Source: Flavobacteriales bacterium (lineage in GTDB: Bacteria; Bacteroidota; Bacteroidia; NS11-12g; UBA9320). From it: a stretch of DNA of 64,000 nucleotides. Shown here one piece after another: positions 26,191-36,700 of this stretch. The DNA lies in contig JACJZV010000003.1 of the NCBI GenBank assembly GCA_020635395.1, forward strand, positions 1 to 64,000, written 5' to 3'. Made by a program: the position numbers and the translations under genes. Position 1 is the first letter of the stretch. Every line of letters begins with the position of its first letter. A model generated the notes under the pieces. That model ran no database searches. It was not told the DNA's origin and saw nothing but the letters and a program-made list of their open reading frames with translations.

Positions 26191-29100
26191 ATGACAAAAA
26201 GAATAAAAATCTACGCCTATGTCTGTTTAGCAGTAATGCTAAGTGAGATTTTATTGCCCACCACAACCTGGGCCTTAACCGGAGGACCCTCTCAACCCGA
26301 AGTTCAGAGTTTTGAGCCGGCGGGAACCACTCAAATGGTGGATTTGTTTAGTGGAGATTTTAACTACAACATCCCCTTGTTGGATGTTGGAGGATATCCT
26401 GTAAATCTCAGCTATCATGCGGGTATTGGAATGGATCAAGAAGCCAGTTGGGTCGGGCTTGGTTGGAACATCAATGCTGGTGCTATTAACCGAATGAAGC
26501 GGGGTGTGCCGGATGATTTTATGGGTGAATCCATTAATAGGGAGCTCAATATTAAAGATAATTGGACTTTAGGTTTTAATGCAGGAACGAGCCCTGAAAT
26601 TTTTGGTTGGAATGCAGAGAATAGCAAATTTAATATTCGGTTCGGTATGGGTTTGTTTTATAATAGCTATAAAGGTTGGGGAACCGAAGTTAGTGTATCT
26701 CCAGCTTTCAACATTCAGAAAAAAAACTCAACTACTTCTTTTGGATTTGATTATTCCGCAAATTCTCACTCGGGAATCGATATCTCTCCTTCCGTTTCAT
26801 TTACACAGAAATACGAGAAAGATAAACAGCAACACGGAAGTACGTTTGAAATTGGAAGTACTTTTAATAGTCGGGCTGGCCTTCAAGAGGTTGGACTTTC
26901 TTTTAGTCATGCCTCAAGACAAACGCATAAGTCTAAGTCTAACTCTAAATTTATGGGAGGAGGTGGTCAACTTGCAGGTATGACCTTTGCCCAGTCAACT
27001 TGGATGCCATCTGGTTCAAACTCCTATGGAAATGCAGCAGTTTCTTTTAATTTTAAACCAGGAACCGAACTTTGGGGTTTAACTCTTCATACCGACTTTT
27101 CTGGTTATTATTCGAATCAATGGTTAAGGAACAAAGAAACTAACAAAAAAGCATACGGGTATCTATATGAAGAACATAAAGATGATAATTTGAGTGACGG
27201 TGGTTTAGAAAAATTAGATGTCTTACTGGATTTTAATCGGGAGCCAGAGGGTATCCTTGCAAAGGGAAGTATGAACCTACCAGTAACAAATCATACCTAT
27301 GATATCTACTCTGCTTCGGGTCAAGGTATTGCCGGAGCATATAGACCTATGAGAAGTGACATCCCTGCACTTCATGATGATTATACCCAATCCGGTGGCG
27401 GCGGAGGAAAATTGGGAGCAGATTTTGGACTTGGGGCACTTATCAAGGCTGGTGTGAATGGGGGGTGGCACTATAATAAAAGTACTTCAGGAGCGTGGAA
27501 GGAAGATAACAAATTGATTTATCAGGGCGATTTCATAAGTAGTAAAGAAAACGCACAAGATATTGACTATGAACCCTCGTTTTTCGCCTCCATGGGAGAG
27601 TTAAGTGTTGCCGACAGTCAGTACTTCGATATTTTTAATAGAACAACACTTATAGAACCAAATTTAACGGGCGGCACGGTTTTAGGAAACCTCTATAAAA
27701 CCAATGAAGGAGCATATTTCAGAAGCCCCTATACGGGTAATAACAATCATGTAAGAACCGGCAGGATGCCTCGAAATACCCATTTGTCATATTTAGCTGG
27801 AAACGATGCCGTTGCAGCTGCCTTAGAAAGAGATATTGAAATATATCCTATTAATGGTACGCCCATAAATGGAGCGTTTGACGTTGAGAACGTTTCAAGA
27901 TTGTCACGTCCAAGGCATCATTTAAGCGAAATGTCTGTGACAGGAACGGATGGTATGCGATATATCTATGGCATTCCAGCCTATAACAACAAAGATGTAT
28001 CCATGACATTCAATGTTGCTGGAAATACAGTAACCCAATCTGATGGTCAAGTATCCTATACAACAACAGATGCCTCAGTAAATAATAATAAAGGGCAGGA
28101 CAATTATTATGAAAAAATTGAAACGCCCGCCTATGCTCATTCTTACCTCTTAACAGCAATTTTATCAAGCGACTATGTGGATTTAACGGGAGATGGCATT
28201 TCTGACGATGATATAGGAACAGCAGTAAAAATCAATTATAGTCGAACATCTGAAAATTATAAATGGAGAGTACCCTACAATGAATTAAAAGCATCGCACG
28301 GCGGCGGACTTAAAACCAATCCAGACGATGACAAGGGTTCTGTATTGTATGGGGAAAAAGAAATGTGGTATATGCATTCTATCGAAAGTAAAAATCATAT
28401 TGCTGTGTTTAAAATTTCCACGCGTCAGGATGGAAAAGGAGTTGAAGATATCCATGGTGGAATGTCAAGCCTAGAGAACTCATATAAATTGGATAAAATT
28501 ATTCTTTATTCAAAACAAGAGTATTTATCGAATCCAAGTACCGCAGTTCCAATAAAAACGGTTCATTTTGAGTATGATTATAGTCTTTGCCCAGGTATAG
28601 ATAATTCGGTCACACAAGGCACTGGCGGAAAACTGACACTAAAGTCAGTCTATTTTACCTATGGTTCTTCAGAAAAAGGTAGAACCACACCTTACACGTT
28701 TGTTTATAGCTCAAACAACCCAAGCTACGTGTTAAAAGGTGTTGATCGTTGGGGAAATTATTCCCCATTGAACACAAATTTGCCCAATGAGGAATACCCA
28801 TTTACCACACAGGATAAGGAAGATGCAGATAATTATGCTGAATCATGGTGTTTAACTAAGGTTTTTCTTCCCTCAGGCGGAACCATTGACATTCAATATG
28901 AGGCGGATGATTATGCCTATGTGCAAGACAAGAAGGCCATGCAAATGATTAAAATAGCAGGCTTTGGCAGAGGGTCAAGTATAGGGACACGTTCAGAACA
29001 CACTTATAATGAATACGACAAAGAAATAGATAAACACGACATTCTGTATTTTCACTTGCAGGAACCAATAACCGGTGCTAATGCCAAAGATGAATTGATA

Positions 29101-32100
29101 AAAAATTACCTTAAGGGCATCGAAATATTTCAGTTTACGGTTTATGCACGTTTAAGCAAAAATCATGGTCCGGATCCCGCATCTCCACACGAGTATGTTA
29201 AAGGATATGCCGAAATTGATTGGGATAGAATGGACAAATTTGGAGTCATTCAAAATGGAACAATTGGTTATTTTCCTATGAAAGATGGTGTAGCGAAAAG
29301 ACGAAAAGAAAAAGAACAAAATGTAAGTCCAATCGCCCTATCCATTTGGAATTTTACTAGAATGAATACACCATACATTTTGTATCAAGGAAAAGCACCA
29401 AAACTTGATAAAGATGGAGACAGAACAAAAAAATCATTTTCCATGTCACCATTTCAAGGAGACTTATTCAGAATTCTTGGAGGAGGGATGTATAAACACA
29501 TGGAATCCGAGGAAATTGGAAAGTTGGTTGTATTGGATAAGTCATGGATAAGGCTTAATAATCCCAATGGTAAAAAGTTAGGTGGTGGACATCGGGTAAA
29601 ACAAATTTCTCTTTCTGACAATTGGGATTTGATGAATACTGATGACCCAAATGCGGAGTCATTCGCCTACGGTCAAACCTATTCATATACCACTGAAATC
29701 TCTGATGAGAACGGAGGAACGACAGAAATAAGCAGCGGAGTTGCCAGTTACGAACCCATGTTAGGTAGTGATGAAAACCCCTATGTTATGCCAAGGGTTT
29801 TAACCATTGACAATTTATGGATCCCAAACGATGAATACATGATGGACAATCCTATTGGCGAATCGTATTTCCCAAGTCCTTCAGTGGGGTATAGCAAAGT
29901 TGAGGTAAAAGCCTTGTCTCATTCAGGTGTGGAAAGAACAGCTACCGGTCGGACAGTGCATGAGTTTAATACAGCGAAAGATTTTCCAATAGTTGTCGAA
30001 TCTACTGAATTAAAACCCAATGTTCAGGCTCCTAAATGGAAGATACTTCAAAATTGGAAAATGAGGACATATTTCGCCGGAACGCAAGGACATGTCATCG
30101 AATTGAATGATATGCATGGAAAACCTAAAGCACAATGGTCTTATGCCGAGGGTGGAACAAACCCCATTTCAGGTGTTAAGTATATCTACCATACAAATAA
30201 AAGTGGAACAAAGGAAAAATTGGAAAACTATGTTAAAACAGTCGATCAAAAAGGAGAGATTAAATCGCGTATGATTGGTGTTGATATAGATTTTCATAAT
30301 GATTTTAGACAAAACAGAAGTGAATCTCTTGATGGAAGTTTTAATACAAATACAGATGGATTTTTATTCTTAGTCGGTATTGCCGCAGTTATTACCATTT
30401 TTCCTGGAATCAAAAAAAAGAAGAACGAAAATTACACGGCAGTCTCAACAAAAGTAATAAACAGAAAAGGACTCTTAAAAGAAGTAATTGCCTTCCAAGA
30501 GGGCTCGCAAATTTCTACTACCAACGAAATATATGATGCCCTAACTGGTGAGGTACTTGTTACCAGTGTTCAAAACGAATTTGAAGACAAAATTTACAAT
30601 TCGGCAATTCCAGCCTATTATGCCTATGATGGGATGGGACACAAATACAAAAACAATGAATTGTATGTACGTAAGGTGCTTTTTACAGATGGCAAACCTA
30701 CCCTACCCTTTAACCTGAGTGTTTCTGATTATTTGGTTGAAGGGGATGAAGTATTGATATACCCTTTCCAAAAAGATGCTAACGGAGCAACGATATATGC
30801 CAAAAATGGATATGCTCAGGTTCGTTATCATGCATGGCTATATAAAGGTGCGGACGGAATTCTAAATTTAATTGACCGAGAAGGTAATCCGATAAAACTT
30901 AATACCTATGCAGATTTAAAAGTAATTCGATCAGGAAGAAAAAATGTTCCGGGGGCTGCTGTTATGACAGTTGAATCCACCTCCCTTCCGGTTGCTTCCA
31001 ATAAACTTGCTTTTAGTAATGTACTGAATGTGTCTGCAATGGAATTTAAGGACGAATGGAAAACACAATTAAATTACTTTACGTTCGAAAAGTGCGAGGA
31101 TACAGAAACTGATTTTTATACAAACATTGTTGCATTGTTTCAAGCAATGGATGGCAACGCATCGAGATTTGAACGAAAATGTGAGCACAACTATCATCGG
31201 CCAGACCCTCAAAACGTTGCTTTCTTTGACGAAAGTCTATCTCAGTCTGAAATAATAAGTACGTATTATTTCGAGCCATGCCTTGTAGAATATGTTGGAA
31301 TAAATCCTACATCTTCAATAGAGTTTGAAAAGGTTAATCAAGCTGGTCAGATGATGTGGCAGGTTACCTATACTCCAAAATACGATATGTTATTCCAAAA
31401 AGATGGGAATGGCAACTACATTCATGTGTATGAAGCCTCATCCGGAAATAATTTGACTGGTAGTACCTCCGCCTCATATCTTGACGATGTATTTTATGTG
31501 TGGGATGACAACCACCAAGTTTACATACCGATTACATTTGAAGAAATAAAGCAAAACTGTGCGGTAAATTGTTATCATGAAACAGATTATTTATCAGATT
31601 TAAATAGTTCTCTCTTATCAAACATACAACAAAGTAGTTCTATAATAAATGTTGGAGCTAATTGGAAACTAGATTACAATGAAGAATCAAACTCTTTTGA
31701 GGTAATTTTCAGTTGGACGGAAGAAGGATTAGAACCAAGTTGCAAAGTATCTATTGATTTAGAGAATCATGATTTGAACAATATACTTGAATTCTTGAAC
31801 TTTGAAGTTACGTCCAGTCATACCATGCGGGTTCAAACGGTGGTAAAAGACCAGTATGGCGATGTTGATACGATTTGGCTTAACGTGACCTCGGACTGCG
31901 ATCCTTTCTTGGATTGCGAAACAGTCTGCGGAAACGGATTTACCGAAGCCACCACCAACCCTTTCCTTAGAGGTATTAAGGGTAATTGGAGACCTTACAA
32001 ATCGTGGGTATTTGTAAGCGAAAGAGACCAAAATTCATCTGGAGTTAACACTCGAACAGATGGAAAGTTGACAGATTTCAATGCTTTCTGGAAATTTAGC

Positions 32101-33039
32101 TCATCCGCTCAAAAGTATGAACCAACATACAATGATCCTAAATGGGTTTGGTCGAGTGAAATAACGAAATATTCACCATTTGGTCAAGAATTAGAAAACA
32201 AAAACCCATTAAATCAGTACTCCAGTGCGATGTATGGATACAATCACACCTTACCTACGGCCGTGGCGGCCAACAGTCAATTCAGTCAAATGTTCTTTGA
32301 TGGGTTTGAGGAGTATGCGTTTAATGAATTGATGGCAGTGGAGTTCCCGTGTCCGGCGGCTAAAATTGATATCAACGCCATTGTGTTAAATAGTATGGAT
32401 TTGTCTTTTGACAATACTCAGCAGCATACAGGTAATTATAGTATTAAGATAAACCCAACCACGTCAATGGTTTGTAACGTTGCCTTGTCTGATTTTACAG
32501 TCCACACAAGCAGTGCGGATGAGAATTACACCAAAATTGTAAAACTTACCGATGATGTTGGGGAATTTACCCCTGCAGAACCTGGTAAATATGTAGTTGG
32601 GGCATGGGTAAAAGAAGCAAGAGATGCATATCATACTTCGTATGACGAAATGTATATAGAAGTGGTTGTTACCGATCAAAACAATCAGCTTCGTACTTAT
32701 ACAATTAATACCAATGGAAAGTTAATTGAAGGTTGGCAACGGATTGAAGGACAGTTTGAAGTTATGACCGGAGATAAAAATCTGGCGATAACCATTTATG
32801 GGGCCAGTGATGTTGACGGTTGGTTGGATGACCTGCGAGTGCACCCATTTAATTCAAATATGAAATCCTATGTTTATGATTACCGTTCATTGAGATTAAT
32901 GGCTGAATTGGATGAAAACAACTACGCCACCTTCTACGAATACGACAACGAAGGAGCCCTACTTAGGGTAAAGAAGGAAACGGAAAAAGGGGTTGCCACA
33001 TTGCAAGAAACAAGAAGTCATATCAAATCAAATAATTAA
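26191..33039 (+). CDS. Giant SpvB/TcB-like exported protein, partner of the Rhs protein
   Basis: 2282 aa. After a signal peptide (to about residue 28) the N-terminus has QMVDLFSGDFNYNIPLLDVG, then LSYHAGIGMDQEASWVGLGW NINAGAI-type sequence around residues 70-100. This is the SpvB/TcB-like opening seen in many Bacteroidota proteins that accompany Rhs genes. A long beta-rich middle follows. A hydrophobic stretch, GFLFLVGIAAVITIFPGI, followed by lysines lies near residue 1390. Then come KVINRKGLLKEVIAFQEGSQ, YDGMGHKYKNN near 1485, and a C-terminal YD-type repeat, YATFYEYDNEGALLRVKKET. No T9SS tail or toxin tip is visible. In Tc toxins, TcB and TcC form a shell around the toxic tip; the same is inferred here. 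Confidence 0.85.
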   Translation: MTKRIKIYAYVCLAVMLSEILLPTTTWALTGGPSQPEVQSFEPAGTTQMVDLFSGDFNYNIPLLDVGGYPVNLSYHAGIGMDQEASWVGLGWNINAGAINRMKRGVPDDFMGESINRELNIKDNWTLGFNAGTSPEIFGWNAENSKFNIRFGMGLFYNSYKGWGTEVSVSPAFNIQKKNSTTSFGFDYSANSHSGIDISPSVSFTQKYEKDKQQHGSTFEIGSTFNSRAGLQEVGLSFSHASRQTHKSKSNSKFMGGGGQLAGMTFAQSTWMPSGSNSYGNAAVSFNFKPGTELWGLTLHTDFSGYYSNQWLRNKETNKKAYGYLYEEHKDDNLSDGGLEKLDVLLDFNREPEGILAKGSMNLPVTNHTYDIYSASGQGIAGAYRPMRSDIPALHDDYTQSGGGGGKLGADFGLGALIKAGVNGGWHYNKSTSGAWKEDNKLIYQGDFISSKENAQDIDYEPSFFASMGELSVADSQYFDIFNRTTLIEPNLTGGTVLGNLYKTNEGAYFRSPYTGNNNHVRTGRMPRNTHLSYLAGNDAVAAALERDIEIYPINGTPINGAFDVENVSRLSRPRHHLSEMSVTGTDGMRYIYGIPAYNNKDVSMTFNVAGNTVTQSDGQVSYTTTDASVNNNKGQDNYYEKIETPAYAHSYLLTAILSSDYVDLTGDGISDDDIGTAVKINYSRTSENYKWRVPYNELKASHGGGLKTNPDDDKGSVLYGEKEMWYMHSIESKNHIAVFKISTRQDGKGVEDIHGGMSSLENSYKLDKIILYSKQEYLSNPSTAVPIKTVHFEYDYSLCPGIDNSVTQGTGGKLTLKSVYFTYGSSEKGRTTPYTFVYSSNNPSYVLKGVDRWGNYSPLNTNLPNEEYPFTTQDKEDADNYAESWCLTKVFLPSGGTIDIQYEADDYAYVQDKKAMQMIKIAGFGRGSSIGTRSEHTYNEYDKEIDKHDILYFHLQEPITGANAKDELIKNYLKGIEIFQFTVYARLSKNHGPDPASPHEYVKGYAEIDWDRMDKFGVIQNGTIGYFPMKDGVAKRRKEKEQNVSPIALSIWNFTRMNTPYILYQGKAPKLDKDGDRTKKSFSMSPFQGDLFRILGGGMYKHMESEEIGKLVVLDKSWIRLNNPNGKKLGGGHRVKQISLSDNWDLMNTDDPNAESFAYGQTYSYTTEISDENGGTTEISSGVASYEPMLGSDENPYVMPRVLTIDNLWIPNDEYMMDNPIGESYFPSPSVGYSKVEVKALSHSGVERTATGRTVHEFNTAKDFPIVVESTELKPNVQAPKWKILQNWKMRTYFAGTQGHVIELNDMHGKPKAQWSYAEGGTNPISGVKYIYHTNKSGTKEKLENYVKTVDQKGEIKSRMIGVDIDFHNDFRQNRSESLDGSFNTNTDGFLFLVGIAAVITIFPGIKKKKNENYTAVSTKVINRKGLLKEVIAFQEGSQISTTNEIYDALTGEVLVTSVQNEFEDKIYNSAIPAYYAYDGMGHKYKNNELYVRKVLFTDGKPTLPFNLSVSDYLVEGDEVLIYPFQKDANGATIYAKNGYAQVRYHAWLYKGADGILNLIDREGNPIKLNTYADLKVIRSGRKNVPGAAVMTVESTSLPVASNKLAFSNVLNVSAMEFKDEWKTQLNYFTFEKCEDTETDFYTNIVALFQAMDGNASRFERKCEHNYHRPDPQNVAFFDESLSQSEIISTYYFEPCLVEYVGINPTSSIEFEKVNQAGQMMWQVTYTPKYDMLFQKDGNGNYIHVYEASSGNNLTGSTSASYLDDVFYVWDDNHQVYIPITFEEIKQNCAVNCYHETDYLSDLNSSLLSNIQQSSSIINVGANWKLDYNEESNSFEVIFSWTEEGLEPSCKVSIDLENHDLNNILEFLNFEVTSSHTMRVQTVVKDQYGDVDTIWLNVTSDCDPFLDCETVCGNGFTEATTNPFLRGIKGNWRPYKSWVFVSERDQNSSGVNTRTDGKLTDFNAFWKFSSSAQKYEPTYNDPKWVWSSEITKYSPFGQELENKNPLNQYSSAMYGYNHTLPTAVAANSQFSQMFFDGFEEYAFNELMAVEFPCPAAKIDINAIVLNSMDLSFDNTQQHTGNYSIKINPTTSMVCNVALSDFTVHTSSADENYTKIVKLTDDVGEFTPAEPGKYVVGAWVKEARDAYHTSYDEMYIEVVVTDQNNQLRTYTINTNGKLIEGWQRIEGQFEVMTGDKNLAITIYGASDVDGWLDDLRVHPFNSNMKSYVYDYRSLRLMAELDENNYATFYEYDNEGALLRVKKETEKGVATLQETRSHIKSNN

Positions 33040-33044
33040 AGATT

Positions 33045-33725
33045 ATGAAAAAATTCATTTTAGTGATATTGCTTTTTTCGTCAGGAAAATTTGCACAAGC
33101 ACAAACAAGCCTAAAAGATATACTAATAGGTGTGCAGAAGACCTACCATTCCTCAGAGGGCGTTTCTATGGATTTTACCATTACCATGGGAAGTGTGAAT
33201 AACAAAAGCGATTGGGAGACTGAAACAGGAAAAATCATTATCAAAGGGACGAATATTTACTACAAAATGGGAACCTCAGAATTTTTTGTGAATAATGGCT
33301 TGTCTTTGACGGTGGACCATGAGGAGAAATTTTTGATACTGGACTCCTCGATAAATAATTCTGTAGAGATTCCTATGCTTCAATCCATGACTGCGGACAG
33401 TCTGAATAAACTTTTGGGTGGAGGAAAAGTGGAGCGTATCGGAAACGGAAAATGGAAAATTACCGAGTTCACCTCCGGAATCCTGCATCATTCTGAAATG
33501 GTGATTGATTCCGCAACTTTTCTTATTGAAAAAATGGCCGTGTATTATCGAACCGAAGAAGGTGGATCAGCGGAAGAATTTATGCAAATTACGTATCGAA
33601 ATACTCACAAAGGAAACATTCTAGATACCAGCTTTTCCATATCTAAATACTATCGAAAAGACAAGGACAATAAATGGGTTCTTCAACCCGCATTTTCAAC
33701 CTATGAAGAATTTCATAAACCCTAA
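33045..33725 (+). CDS. LolA-like periplasmic lipoprotein-carrier-fold protein
   Basis: A 226-aa protein with a clear signal peptide (FAQAQ cleavage region near residue 20). The pattern SMDFTITMGSVNN, then TGKIIIKGTNIYYKMGTSEF and LTVDHEEKFLILDSS fits the LolA fold, an open beta-barrel that carries hydrophobic tails across the periplasm. It lies 5 bases after the SpvB-like gene and 10 bases before the Rhs gene, so it is part of the same operon. A role in moving or folding one of the giant partners at the envelope is inference. A LolA-like protein between the two giants appears to be a fixed part of this gene set. Confidence 0.78.
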   Translation: MKKFILVILLFSSGKFAQAQTSLKDILIGVQKTYHSSEGVSMDFTITMGSVNNKSDWETETGKIIIKGTNIYYKMGTSEFFVNNGLSLTVDHEEKFLILDSSINNSVEIPMLQSMTADSLNKLLGGGKVERIGNGKWKITEFTSGILHHSEMVIDSATFLIEKMAVYYRTEEGGSAEEFMQITYRNTHKGNILDTSFSISKYYRKDKDNKWVLQPAFSTYEEFHKP

Positions 33726-33735
33726 GTAAAAAAAC

Positions 33736-36700
33736 ATGAACTTAAAGAAATTACATTTAGCAATCGTTCTTCTTGTTAGTTACTTAACAAGTTTCGGAGG
33801 TATAGAACCCGAATTAAGGGTAACTCAGGTTGGAACAGGTCTATCGCTGATGGGGACCGTTTTAAATTATGATGTGGTAACCTATCAGTCCAACGGAATG
33901 ACAAATCCGCTCTCCCCCGTTGGAAGTCCAGGGTATTATTTAAGGCATGTTAACAATGTCATTGGATTGGAAATCGATTATGATGTTTCGACTTGTCCAC
34001 CGAGTCAGTTTTCATTTTCTATAGATTTGGAAATAAATACTCGGGAATGGGATGAAATCAATCAAACCTTTAACAACAATACGTATCTCAAGACGTTGAA
34101 TGTTGATTATGATGCAACCGTAGGTCAGACCAACTTAGATGAACATAGTTTTGTATTTGAAAATGCGTATTGGGTTGAGGCCAAGATACTCAACATGAGT
34201 AGCACCACAAATAAAAACTTTGTAAAACTGTACAATGCCATAACAATAGAAAGATACCAAGACATTGATGCTAATTTCACACCGAGTTTTAATAGTTGGC
34301 AATACTTGGCTTTAAGCGACCAAATTAGGGTATCTTGGAATGCTGTTGATGGTGCCGAAGAATATGAATTGGAGTGGCAGTACATTGACGATTATGACGT
34401 TGATGCTACTCCTAAAACTGCCGGAGACTTGTATATTGAGTTTAAAAACAACGCCTCACGTGTTATCTTAACCAACACCTACTACGATTTTTCATCCGTC
34501 TTTGACCAAGGCTATGTGGTGTGTCGTGTAAGAGCTGTTGGCAAAACAGGAGCTAACTTTGAACATCGTGTCAATGGAGTCTGGTCAAACAATGGATCCA
34601 ATTATTTAAACACCTTTGTTTTAACTGCCGAAGCTTTTCCTGTACCCTTTACATCCATTCAAGTTCATGAACCAAACCTAAACTGGCAATACAGTGCAAC
34701 GTATGCCGAAAATGGTTTGCGAAAAGAGGTAATTGCTTATTTCGATGGTTCATTAAGACAAAGACAAACAGTAACACGATTAAATACCGAGCAGGATGCG
34801 GCTGTAGCAGAAACATTTTATGATCACAACGGTCGTCCTGCTGTAACTGCAATTCCGGCACCTGCCTTCGAAAACAAGCTTCGATTTTATGAAGGTTTTA
34901 ACCTGAGTTCAACATCTGGAGAAGCTTATACCCGTTCTGATTTTGACATGAGTGCGAACTGCACTCGAAGCATCAACACCATGGATAATACAAGTGGTGC
35001 ATCAAAATATTATTCGTCAAACAATCCGTTAGCCTCAAATTTAGGCTATGAATACATACCCCATGCATTGGGATATGCCTTTGCTGTTACCGAATATACT
35101 CCGGACAATACGGGAAGAGTACGTCGACAAGGAGGTGTGGGAATTGATCATCAACTTGGAACCGGCCATGAAACAAAATATTATTATGCAACACCTGAAC
35201 AGGTGGAGCTAGATCGATTGTTCGGAAACAATGTGGGCAATTACAAACATTATCAAAAAAACATGGTGGTTGACCCAAATGGACAAGTAAGTGTTTCTTA
35301 TTTGGATCTTTCGGGTAGAGTGATTGCAACAGCTTTGGCCGGTGAATCTCCTGATAATTTGGATGCGTTGCCTACCGCATTAAACTCCACAACGCTAACT
35401 GTAACGTTAAATTCGGATGAACTTGGGTCTCGACTGGATGAGTTTACAATAAACAAACAAATCATTGTTGAAAATCAGGATGTGGCACACACGCTCAGTT
35501 ACAACATTGATATACCTACATTTACAGATGAACACACCATTGGTTTATGTTACGATTGTGTATATGAGCTTGAAATAAGTGTAACAGATGAATGTATGAA
35601 CGAGGTATTGGATGGCGACCCAAACACCGTCGGGAATCAGCCTATAAAACGATTAATTGGTAAAATTGGTCAGGACTTTGATGTGAACTGTGATGGTAGC
35701 CTTTCTTACAGTTTTGATACCGATGCCGATTTAAATAATCAAGACATCATTATTACCCTTAGTACTGGAACGTACATGATAAGCAAGCGACTGAAAATAA
35801 GTCAGGATGCGATAGAATATTACAAAGCACAATATTTGGCCAATAAAGATGACTTATTATCCGAACAAGATTTTATTGACCAATACTTAGCAGAAGTAAA
35901 TTATGATGATTGCGAGTTGGATTGTGAGGTATGCAGCGAACTCTATTCAACTGCTCAAAACAAAACCGACTTTGTTAATGCCAAGCTTCAGGAATTGGTT
36001 AACAGTGGTGTAACGCCAGATGCCGAAGATCAAGCTGCCATTGAGGATCTTTTCGATCAGATTAAAGCAGATTGTGATGAGCTGTGTTCATCAGATTTTA
36101 CAAGTTGCCAAGTCTTTTTAGAGCAGTTAAAGGCCGATATGAGACCGGGAGGACAATATGCACAATATGAATATGATGCAAATGGCAACTTTGTAGGTCA
36201 TGGAATGCTTGATGAAGCGGAGGTGTCAACGGTTGGTTTTACCTATCAATATTACGTTATGAATGGGTCAAATTACATGACAGATTACTCCAATGGTGGC
36301 AACGTAGATCCTTGGATTATGGTGGCTGGTGAAAAAACGAAACCCATCTTTATGACACCTCAGGAGTATGTAGAGAATTTTGATGAGAAATGGATTGACG
36401 CATTGGTAAAACTGCATCCTGAATATTGCGAGTATGAGTTTTGCATGAATGAAACGGAAAGTGATGAGTATGACCGAGACATGATGGAAACTAAAACGTA
36501 CGCCGAGGCTTATAGCCGCGGTTTTTTAAATCCATTAGGGATGAGCGGTTCGTATGTGCCAAATGTGACCATCAACGAATTGGATCCATTTTTTGCTTCC
36601 AATGGAACGGGTAATGGTGTTTCAGGGAGCTTAGAAACGGCACTTGTTGCCTTTAAGAATCCAGATCCGGAAGACATAAATTGCAGGAATATTAGTGCAT

